A stretch of 64,000 nucleotides of DNA from Cedecea sp000277545. Lineage in GTDB: Bacteria; Pseudomonadota; Gammaproteobacteria; Enterobacterales; Enterobacteriaceae. Within the stretch, counting starts at the first letter, position 1. The number at the start of each line of letters is the position of its first letter. Both the position numbers and the translations under genes were made by a program. Positions 33,565 to 40,496 of this stretch are shown piece by piece. The notes beneath the pieces were generated by a model. The model was not told the origin of the DNA. It did not search any database and was given only the letters and a program-made list of their open reading frames with translations. The DNA is taken from assembly GCA_050847315.1 (NCBI GenBank), contig CP193791.1. One strand, given 5' to 3'.

Positions 33565-35631
33565 TTACAGCTCAAGCTGAATGCGGTTTTCTTCTCCCGC
33601 AGGCAGCTGCGCCGGAACTGCGCAGCAAATCAGGACCTCATCATCTGCCGTGCTTGCGGACGGTATTTTCGGGTAGGTGACTGAGCCTTTAAGGAGTTTA
33701 GTCCGGCAGGTTCCGCAGTGGCCTTCCCGGCAGCTGAATTCCGGACTTAATCCGCGGGCTTCGGCCAAGTCTAAAAGCGAACCTGAATCCGGCATCCAGC
33801 GAGCCTCTTTTAGCGATTGCATAAAAGCAACTGGCACGGGGCTGGTGGCCGGAGGCAGGGCGTCAGATTTTGGCATTTGGCTGGCTGTGGTGCGAACCAA
33901 CGCTGAGGGACCAAAGGCTTCGGCATGGATTCTGTCATCGCCGATGTTGTATTTCCGCAGTCCGTCATAGAGAGATTGGGTGAACGCCGCCGGGCCGCAA
34001 ATATAGAAATCGTAGTCGTTAAACTGCAGACGGCTCGTGAGCAGCGACATATCAATATGACCATGCACGTCATAGTCTTTATCTGGCCGGGCATCGCCTG
34101 GCTGGCTGAGGACGCGAATCGCCTGCACGGCGCCTTTAGCCGCCGCGACCAGTTCGCCAATCTCGTGAGTAAAAGGTAAATCTTCCAGCTGTCTTGATGC
34201 CTGGAACAAAAAGGTTTGTCGAATACGTTGTTTGCGTAACCCTTCATAGACAATGTGCCGCAGCATGGCGAGCATCGGGGTAATGCCGACGCCGCCTGCC
34301 AACAGGACGGCCGGACGTGGCTCGTGGGCATTCAGAGTGAAATTACCCGCCGGAGCTCGGACGTCAATGCTATCGCCAATGGAAACGCTGTCGTGCAAGT
34401 GCCGGGAGACACTTCCGTCCCGCTTAACGCTGATGCGGTAAAAAGCATCTGAGGGAGCCGAGGAAAGTGTGTAAGTGCGGATAACCGGCGCCTCTGCGCC
34501 ATCAGGCTTCACGCGAATGGGTAAATGCTGCCCGGCGAGATGAGGCAGCAGGCCAGCATCGTCGTCAGGTTGAAGATAGAAAGATCGAATCGAGCGGCTC
34601 TCATCCTCAATCTTCGCCACGCGAAAAGGCCGCCAGCGGGTGGCGAGTTCCGTCGCTTTCAGGCGGTTGCTGGCTGCCTGCCAGTCTCCGGTCATCAGCG
34701 AATGAGGAGAAAGCCCCTCGGCTTCAAACTTCCAGCGCAGCGCCAGCGCGTTGCGGCGGCGTACAACCCGACGGGCTTTAAACGTCCATAGCCGTTCTGC
34801 GCCCTGGAAGGCGGCGATTTCCGGTGAGTCCAGAATGACTTTTGCTTCGCCGGTCATTTGCAGCATGTCGCCGGTGTTAAAGTCCACGAACAGCAGGCCA
34901 GCCTGGCCGTTAAGCAGGATGTTACCGAGCGTGGCAAAAAAGAGATTGCCGTTGAAATCGGGAATGGTCAGCGTGCCGTCGTCGCCGACCCGGATGAAGC
35001 CCGGTTTGCCGCCGCGGTGGGAAACGTCGGCCTGTCGCTTACCTTCTCTTCCGGCCCAGGAAGCGACAAAAAAGGCATCAGCTGCCTGAATCATTGCGCT
35101 TGCTTCAGCGTCCAGCCCCGGAAGGGTCTCTACCGTACCACCTGCATGACTACCGGGCGCGCGGCTAAAAGTGAACTCGCGGAGCTGAATATAGCGCGGG
35201 CAGTTGCCAAAGCTTTGGTCGACCTCGACCTGAAAACCGTTGTCCGTTTGCAGGAGCGTGCCGTTCATCCGGTTACGCCGCCGGGTATGAAGCTCGATTC
35301 CCAGCAGGCCAATGGAGGCGCGATCCCGTATTCCTTCGGCGGCCGGATCTTCCGTTGTCAACGACGCCGCAATTGTCAGACGGGTCGACGTCGGAGATGT
35401 GATAAAACCGGGATCGCCTTCCAGAAGTGTTGCCCACGCTTCACCATTCTGAGAGATGCTGCCGATGACGATAAAAGGCAGCTGAGCGTAGAAGTCACGA
35501 TGCTGCTCGGGCATGTGATCGCGTATCACTCGCTGGCCTACCTCCGCCATGCGTTCGGTTACGCCGACCTTGTCCTGAAGGAATATTTCACCTTCATGCC
35601 AGACGGACTTCTTCGCCAGCTTATCGCTCAT
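33565..35631 (-). CDS. Three-module flavin/iron-sulphur oxidoreductase
   Basis: 688 residues, GGGGAG ribosome site. Residues ~40-190 resemble a pyridoxamine-phosphate-oxidase-like FMN split barrel. Residues ~330-560 are a ferredoxin-reductase module with the FAD motif RTYTLSSAP, the nucleotide motif LAGGVGITPM and YICGPAAF. The C-terminus is a plant-type [2Fe-2S] ferredoxin with C634, C639, C642 and C669 or C670. Electrons should flow NAD(P)H to FAD to 2Fe-2S, with the FMN-like barrel as a possible terminal site. Substrate unknown. It is 27 bases from the GST gene upstream, probably one transcript. Confidence 0.85.
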   Translation of the reverse strand: MSDKLAKKSVWHEGEIFLQDKVGVTERMAEVGQRVIRDHMPEQHRDFYAQLPFIVIGSISQNGEAWATLLEGDPGFITSPTSTRLTIAASLTTEDPAAEGIRDRASIGLLGIELHTRRRNRMNGTLLQTDNGFQVEVDQSFGNCPRYIQLREFTFSRAPGSHAGGTVETLPGLDAEASAMIQAADAFFVASWAGREGKRQADVSHRGGKPGFIRVGDDGTLTIPDFNGNLFFATLGNILLNGQAGLLFVDFNTGDMLQMTGEAKVILDSPEIAAFQGAERLWTFKARRVVRRRNALALRWKFEAEGLSPHSLMTGDWQAASNRLKATELATRWRPFRVAKIEDESRSIRSFYLQPDDDAGLLPHLAGQHLPIRVKPDGAEAPVIRTYTLSSAPSDAFYRISVKRDGSVSRHLHDSVSIGDSIDVRAPAGNFTLNAHEPRPAVLLAGGVGITPMLAMLRHIVYEGLRKQRIRQTFLFQASRQLEDLPFTHEIGELVAAAKGAVQAIRVLSQPGDARPDKDYDVHGHIDMSLLTSRLQFNDYDFYICGPAAFTQSLYDGLRKYNIGDDRIHAEAFGPSALVRTTASQMPKSDALPPATSPVPVAFMQSLKEARWMPDSGSLLDLAEARGLSPEFSCREGHCGTCRTKLLKGSVTYPKIPSASTADDEVLICCAVPAQLPAGEENRIQLEL

Positions 35632-35658
35632 TTATTTGCTCTCCCCGGAAGATCGAGA

Positions 35659-36276
35659 TCAGGCGACGGCGTTCAGACCGGCGGCCGTTTTCACGAAAGG
35701 CACAAATCCCGGCAGTGCTTCGATACGGCGCAGGAAGGCGTTAACGGCCGGGTAATCAGAAAGATCAACATTCCCTTCAGGTGCGCTGGAGGTGTAGCTG
35801 TAAATGGCAACGTCGGCGATGGTCGGGTGGTCGCCGACCAGCCATTCACGGCCGGCAAGATGTTGCTCAAGTCGCCCCAGGACCACGTGTGCCCGGGCAA
35901 TCACCTCATCGGGATTAAATTTTGCGCCGAAAACCGTCACCAGGCGCGCAGCTGCCGGACCAAAAGCGAGGTCTCCCGCCGCGACGGAAAGCCAGCGTTG
36001 AACGGCTGCCGCACCCTGCGGGTCTTCCGGTAACCATGCACTTTGGCCGCTTTTTTTCGCCAGGTAGACAAGAATGGCATTGGAGTCAGGGATCAGCGTG
36101 CCTTCGTCATCCAGCAGTGGCACCTGTCCAAACGGGTTAAGCGCCAGGTATTCCGGCTGTTTGTTGGCGCCCGTTTTCAGATCCAGTTCAACAACTTCAT
36201 GGGGGAGACCGAGCAGGGAAATGAATAAGCGTGCGCGGTGGGCATGGCCTGAGAGAGGGAAGCTATAGAGTTTCAT
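35659..36276 (-). CDS. Glutathione S-transferase family protein
   Basis: 205 residues. The thioredoxin-like N-terminal domain starts MKLYSFPLSGHAHRARL and contains the cis-proline region GQVPLLDDE followed by DSNAILVYL, the glutathione gamma-glutamyl site. The C-terminal helical domain has the HPTIADVAIYSY signature. It is likely to conjugate or reduce an electrophile. First gene of the accessory leftward block, next to a NAD(P)H-linked oxidoreductase, which suggests a detoxification or degradation role. Confidence 0.9.
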   Translation of the reverse strand: MKLYSFPLSGHAHRARLFISLLGLPHEVVELDLKTGANKQPEYLALNPFGQVPLLDDEGTLIPDSNAILVYLAKKSGQSAWLPEDPQGAAAVQRWLSVAAGDLAFGPAAARLVTVFGAKFNPDEVIARAHVVLGRLEQHLAGREWLVGDHPTIADVAIYSYTSSAPEGNVDLSDYPAVNAFLRRIEALPGFVPFVKTAAGLNAVA

Positions 36277-36373
36277 GCTTAGAGTCCTGATTGGCTGAGC
36301 GGGAAGATCCCCGAACGATGCAAACAGGTTGCCACAGGCAATAATGGGCAGGAATAAGCCTTATCGGTAATTC

Positions 36374-36396
36374 ATTATTGCGAAAAACGTAATAAT
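36374..36396. promoter_or_regulatory. LysR-type palindrome upstream of the GST gene
   Basis: ATTATTGCG-AAAAA-CGTAATAAT, 9-base arms with one mismatch, about 98-120 bases before the GST start. The AT-rich dyad fits the T-N11-A style of LysR-type sites and is the natural candidate for control by the nearby LysR regulator. Confidence 0.5.
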
Positions 36397-36417
36397 AGCG
36401 GGAGGGAGAGTGAAAGA

Positions 36418-36443
36418 ACCCTCTCCCCGTTAAAGGAGAGGGT
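36418..36443. repeat. CCCTCTCC palindrome beside tsgA
   Basis: ACCCTCTCC and GGAGAGGGT arms (perfect, 9 bp) with an 8-base loop, ending 14 bases past the tsgA stop. Same core as the element at 29450-29544. It may serve as the tsgA terminator, though no strong T-run follows. Confidence 0.75.
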
Positions 36444-36457
36444 GAGTCGCAGGACTA

Positions 36458-37642
36458 TCAGTGTGCCGCAGCCTCTGCGCCATGGCGGCGGTGCCTGGTG
36501 ACGAACCCAAGCAGCAGGCACATGACGAAGACGACAGCGTACAGGCCATTGGCGGTGTGCAGAGCAGCCAGAGGGCCACTGTGCGCCACGATTGGACCAG
36601 TGACGATGAAGGTCAGCATGGTGCCCACGGTGCCGCAGGTCAGGACAAAGTTAACCAGTTTCGGGGAAGAGACTTTGGTCTGCTGTGAACCCAGGGTGAT
36701 GATCGTGGTGTAAATGGCGCTGGAGAAGAAACCAAGCGACAGAATAAACCAGGCCAGATGAGCCGGATCACCGTGGTTGAACAGGTACATCAGCACGGTG
36801 GCTGCCCCGGCGAGCACGGTCAGAATGCGCTGCAGGTCGAAGAAACGCAGGATGAAGCTGAACGCCCACATGCCGAACATGTAAGACATCCAGAAGTCAC
36901 TCACCAGCTTACCGGCATCGTTGATGCTCATGCCCAGGCCTTTGGCATATTCCGGAACCCAGGAAATAAAGCCCAGCTGGCCGAGGATGTAGCACAGCGC
37001 CGCGATGGACAGGAACAGCACGCCGATGCCCCATTTTTCTTTGGTGACAGGCTGGTCGTCTTTCTTCGCATGTTTGCCCAGCGCCGGGAATTCACAGCCC
37101 AGGGTCAGCAGGAAGATAGCGACATAGACCAGGCCGATACATACGTAGACCCAGTACCAGTTGATGCTGCGAGCCAGCAGAATAGCGGCGACCATCGGGA
37201 AAATCATCCCGGCCATGCTGAAGAAGGAGTCGGTAAACAGCAGGCGGGAACCGCGCTGACGCCCTTCATACATATGGGTGATCAGGAAGGTACCAATCGA
37301 CATGGTTATCCCGCTCACAAGGCCCAGTACGAACATGGATGCGGAGAAGATAGCCAGGTTATGACCGAAGATCAGGCCAGCGACGGCCAGCACCATCAGC
37401 AGGAAACCAAAGCGCAGCTGGGTTTTCAGCGGCACGATTTCCATCAGCCAGGCGTTCAGGAAGATAGAGATTAAAATACCGGCATTAAGGAACGTAAAAG
37501 TATTACTCATGCTGGACACCGGCAGATTAAAGTACTCTGCGATGTTTCCCATCACCATCCCGGTGACGATCACCAACGCGCCAGTCAGGGCGTAGGAGAA
37601 GAAGCTAATCCATAAGAGCTTGGTTCGGTTGCTGTTAGTCAT
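36458..37642 (-). CDS. tsgA: TsgA, major-facilitator-superfamily protein
   Basis: 394 residues from the ATG at 37642 (MTNSNRTKL); an upstream ATG would add five residues. Twelve hydrophobic spans, with the MFS loop EGRQRGSRLLFTDSFFSMAG in the first half. It agrees closely with E. coli TsgA. The name comes from a tellurite/selenium-related phenotype in Salmonella; the physiological substrate is not settled. In E. coli it neighbours nirB directly, whereas here the GST block intervenes. Confidence 0.94.
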   Translation of the reverse strand: MTNSNRTKLLWISFFSYALTGALVIVTGMVMGNIAEYFNLPVSSMSNTFTFLNAGILISIFLNAWLMEIVPLKTQLRFGFLLMVLAVAGLIFGHNLAIFSASMFVLGLVSGITMSIGTFLITHMYEGRQRGSRLLFTDSFFSMAGMIFPMVAAILLARSINWYWVYVCIGLVYVAIFLLTLGCEFPALGKHAKKDDQPVTKEKWGIGVLFLSIAALCYILGQLGFISWVPEYAKGLGMSINDAGKLVSDFWMSYMFGMWAFSFILRFFDLQRILTVLAGAATVLMYLFNHGDPAHLAWFILSLGFFSSAIYTTIITLGSQQTKVSSPKLVNFVLTCGTVGTMLTFIVTGPIVAHSGPLAALHTANGLYAVVFVMCLLLGFVTRHRRHGAEAAAH

Positions 37643-37763
37643 AACGAGCCTGTGCAAGGAAATGTAAAGCGCATTGACAGCGCGGCGGACGGGCAGATTT
37701 TAGTCATTTGCGTGATCTATTTAAATGAATTATGAATTTATTGCTGAAATAAACTGACTGAAT

Positions 37764-37779
37764 CATGAGGTGTGTCACA
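37764..37779. promoter_or_regulatory. Possible CRP site upstream of ppiA
   Basis: CATGAGGTGTGTCACA matches TGTGA-N6-TCACA at 3/5 and 5/5 arm bases. It lies in the 280-base tsgA-ppiA divergent region. E. coli ppiA is known to respond to cAMP-CRP. Confidence 0.4.
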
Positions 37780-37922
37780 TATTTCAATCTATTTCAGCGT
37801 GTTGGCGCGGCAACTCGTTGATTTGCGTGTAAGTAAAAAACCGTAAATGGCTGGCGTCGGCTGCGGTGCCTCTTTACAATCAAGCCACTTGCTTCACTCA
37901 CTGCCTTCGTAAGGAATTGTTC

Positions 37923-38495
37923 ATGCTCAAATCGACACTGGCGGCTGTTGCAGCTGTATTCGCCCTCTCTGCGCTTTCACCTGCGGCGCTGGCTGCAAAA
38001 GGCGATCCGCACGTCCTGTTGACCACCTCGGCTGGCAATATTGAGCTTGAGTTAAATAGCCAAAAAGCGCCGGTTTCGGTCAAAAACTTCGTGGATTACG
38101 TCAACAGCGGTTTTTATAACAACACGACCTTCCACCGCGTAATCCCGGGCTTTATGATTCAGGGCGGCGGTTTCACCGAAGATATGAATCAGAAGCAGCC
38201 TAACCCGCCTATCAAAAACGAAGCGGACAATGGCCTGCGCAATACCCGCGGCACCATTTCTATGGCGCGCACCGCAGACAAAGACAGCGCCACCAGCCAG
38301 TTCTTTATCAATGTGGCCGATAATGCCTTCCTGGATCACGGCCAGCGTGACTTTGGCTACGCCGTATTTGGTAAAGTGGTCAAAGGTCTGGACGTTGCCG
38401 ATAAAATTTCCCAGGCGCCAAGCCATGACGTCGGCCCGTACCAGAATGTGCCGACTAAACCTATCGTGATTCTTTCCGCGAAGGTCCTGCCTTAA
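37923..38495 (+). CDS. ppiA: Periplasmic peptidyl-prolyl isomerase A (cyclophilin)
   Basis: 190 residues from the ATG at 37923, with AAGGA upstream; this gives a clean signal peptide (cleavage after ALA near residue 24) and the E. coli length. Cyclophilin active-site elements are FHRVIPGFMIQGGG and ARTADKDSATSQFFIN. It speeds proline isomerisation during periplasmic folding. Followed by an 8-bp GC stem-loop at 38504-38526. Confidence 0.97.
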   Translation: MLKSTLAAVAAVFALSALSPAALAAKGDPHVLLTTSAGNIELELNSQKAPVSVKNFVDYVNSGFYNNTTFHRVIPGFMIQGGGFTEDMNQKQPNPPIKNEADNGLRNTRGTISMARTADKDSATSQFFINVADNAFLDHGQRDFGYAVFGKVVKGLDVADKISQAPSHDVGPYQNVPTKPIVILSAKVLP

Positions 38496-38503
38496 GTATT
38501 TCT

Positions 38504-38526
38504 GCGCGGGCCTCAATCGCCCGCGC
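38504..38526 (+). terminator. Stem-loop after ppiA
   Basis: GCGCGGGC-CTCAATC-GCCCGCGC, a perfect 8-bp stem 8 bases after the stop. No T-run follows, so termination may need Rho or be incomplete. Confidence 0.5.
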
Positions 38527-38620
38527 TACGCCTTCCCTGAAGCAGAGAATTTCAATAAGTGGTGAGCCTGGCGTTGGAAAGCGACTAGAATAGCGCGTTC
38601 TTTTTTGCCCTGGAGCTGCC

Positions 38621-39184
38621 ATGTTACTGCTTATCGACAACTATGATTCCTTCACCTGGAACCTCTACCAGTATTTTTGCGAACTGGGTGAGGAGGTGTT
38701 GGTTAAGCGTAACGATGAAATTGGGCTGGACGATATTGAGCGCCTGACCCCTGACAAGTTGGTGATCTCTCCAGGCCCTTGTACCCCGACCGAGGCAGGT
38801 ATTTCACTTGCCGCCATTAATCACTTTGCCGGGCAGCTACCGATTCTTGGCGTTTGTCTCGGACATCAGGCTATTGCGCAGGTGTTTGGGGCGGCTATCG
38901 TGCGGGCCGAACAGGTGATGCATGGCAAAACCTCCGCCATCAGCCATAACGGCAGCGGCGTATTCCGTGGGCTGAATAATCCGCTGACCGTGACGCGCTA
39001 TCATTCGCTGCTCATTGATCCCGATACTCTGCCTGACTGTTTTGAGGTCACGGCCTGGACGGACAAACAGGAAATCATGGGCATCCGTCACCGCTCGCTG
39101 GATCTTGAGGGCGTGCAGTTCCACCCGGAAAGTATTCTCAGCGAGCAGGGGCATGCGCTGCTGGCGAATTTCCTCCAGAGATGA
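38621..39184 (+). CDS. pabA: Aminodeoxychorismate synthase glutaminase subunit
   Basis: 187 residues, class I glutamine amidotransferase. The nucleophile is C79 in GVCLGHQAIAQ, and the His-Glu pair is in FHPESIL. With PabB it makes 4-amino-4-deoxychorismate for folate. In E. coli yhfG and fic lie just upstream; here ppiA is followed directly by pabA after a 125-base gap. Confidence 0.96.
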   Translation: MLLLIDNYDSFTWNLYQYFCELGEEVLVKRNDEIGLDDIERLTPDKLVISPGPCTPTEAGISLAAINHFAGQLPILGVCLGHQAIAQVFGAAIVRAEQVMHGKTSAISHNGSGVFRGLNNPLTVTRYHSLLIDPDTLPDCFEVTAWTDKQEIMGIRHRSLDLEGVQFHPESILSEQGHALLANFLQR

Positions 39185-39209
39185 ATTGTCACTTGCCTGT
39201 TTTTGGTTT

Positions 39210-39245
39210 TTTATGCATATTTCGTGATTATATTTTCATTGGTGT
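39210..39245 (+). promoter_or_regulatory. Possible ARG boxes before argD
   Basis: Two adjacent 18-base AT-rich stretches beginning TTTATGCATATTTCG and TTATATTTTCATTGG. They loosely resemble paired ArgR operators and lie 28 bases before argD, which is arginine-repressed in E. coli. The match to the ARG-box consensus is only partial. Confidence 0.35.
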
Positions 39246-39273
39246 CTAACGCATAAAAACGGGTGGGGAATAA

Positions 39274-40494
39274 ATGACAACTGAACAATCAGCGGTTACG
39301 CGGGCAACCTTCGATGAAGTGATTCTGCCGATTTATGCACCAGCAGAATTTATTCCAGTGAAAGGGAAAGGCAGCCGCGTGTGGGACACCGCCGGGAAGG
39401 AGTACGTGGATTTTGCCGGAGGCATCGCCGTGACCGCACTGGGGCATTGTCACCCTGCGCTGGTGGAGGCGCTGAAAACCCAGGGTGAAACCCTGTGGCA
39501 CACCAGCAACGTTTTTACTAATGAGCCCGCCCTGAAACTTGCCCGTAAGCTGATTGATGCCACCTTTGCCGAGCGCGTCGTCTTCATGAACTCCGGTACG
39601 GAAGCGAACGAGACGGCTTTCAAGCTGGCTCGCTATTATGCTTCGACCCGCCATAGCCCGTACAAAAGCAAAATCATCGCCTTCTACAATGCGTTTCACG
39701 GGCGTTCGCTGTTCACCGTTTCCGTGGGGGGACAGGCTAAATACTCCGACGGCTTCGGCCCGAAACCTGCCGATATTATTCATGTGCCGTATAACGACCT
39801 CGCGGCGGTGAAAGCGGTGATGGACGATCATACCTGCGCGGTGGTGGTGGAGCCGATTCAGGGCGAGGGTGGCGTGACCGCCGCGACGCCGGAATTCCTG
39901 CAGGGGCTGCGCGATTTGTGTGATGAGCACCAGGCGCTGCTGGTCTTTGATGAAGTGCAGTCCGGCATGGGCCGCACGGGCGAGCTTTTCGCTTACATCA
40001 ACTACGGCGTCACGCCAGATATTCTGACCAGCGCCAAAGCGCTTGGCGGTGGTTTCCCGGTAAGTGCTATGCTGACCACCCATGAAATTGCCTCCGCGTT
40101 CCACGTCGGCAGCCACGGTTCTACCTACGGCGGCAACCCATTGGCCTGTGCGGTGGCCGGGGCGGCTTTCGATATCATCAACACGCCGGAAGTCCTCAAA
40201 GGTGTGGCGGACAAACGTCAGCTTTTCGTTGAACAACTGCAAAAGATAAACGCACAGTTCGATCTGTTCAGCGACATTCGCGGCATGGGGCTGTTGATTG
40301 GTGCAGAGCTTAACGAGAAGTACAAAGGGCGCGCCCGCGAGTTTCTCTACGCTGGCGCGGCAGAAGGTGTGATGGTATTGAACGCCGGGCCGGACGTTAT
40401 GCGCTTCGCGCCTTCGCTTATTGTCGAGGACGCGGATATCCTGGAAGGGATACAGCGCTTCGCCAAAGCGGTTGCCAGCGTGGTAGCCAGCTAA
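39274..40494 (+). CDS. argD: Acetylornithine/succinyldiaminopimelate aminotransferase
   Basis: 406 residues, the E. coli length. Class III PLP aminotransferase: NSGTEANETAFKLAR binds the cofactor phosphate, FDEVQSGMGRTG carries the ring-binding aspartate, and the PLP lysine is in TSAKALGGGFP. It acts in both arginine and lysine biosynthesis. It ends two bases from the yhfK stop on the other strand, with no terminator between. Confidence 0.97.
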   Translation: MTTEQSAVTRATFDEVILPIYAPAEFIPVKGKGSRVWDTAGKEYVDFAGGIAVTALGHCHPALVEALKTQGETLWHTSNVFTNEPALKLARKLIDATFAERVVFMNSGTEANETAFKLARYYASTRHSPYKSKIIAFYNAFHGRSLFTVSVGGQAKYSDGFGPKPADIIHVPYNDLAAVKAVMDDHTCAVVVEPIQGEGGVTAATPEFLQGLRDLCDEHQALLVFDEVQSGMGRTGELFAYINYGVTPDILTSAKALGGGFPVSAMLTTHEIASAFHVGSHGSTYGGNPLACAVAGAAFDIINTPEVLKGVADKRQLFVEQLQKINAQFDLFSDIRGMGLLIGAELNEKYKGRAREFLYAGAAEGVMVLNAGPDVMRFAPSLIVEDADILEGIQRFAKAVASVVAS

Positions 40495-40496
40495 GG

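Noticed and set aside
34858..36033. 391-codon plus-strand frame across the oxidoreductase and GST genes
   Set aside because: It crosses two well-supported minus-strand genes and has no recognisable family.
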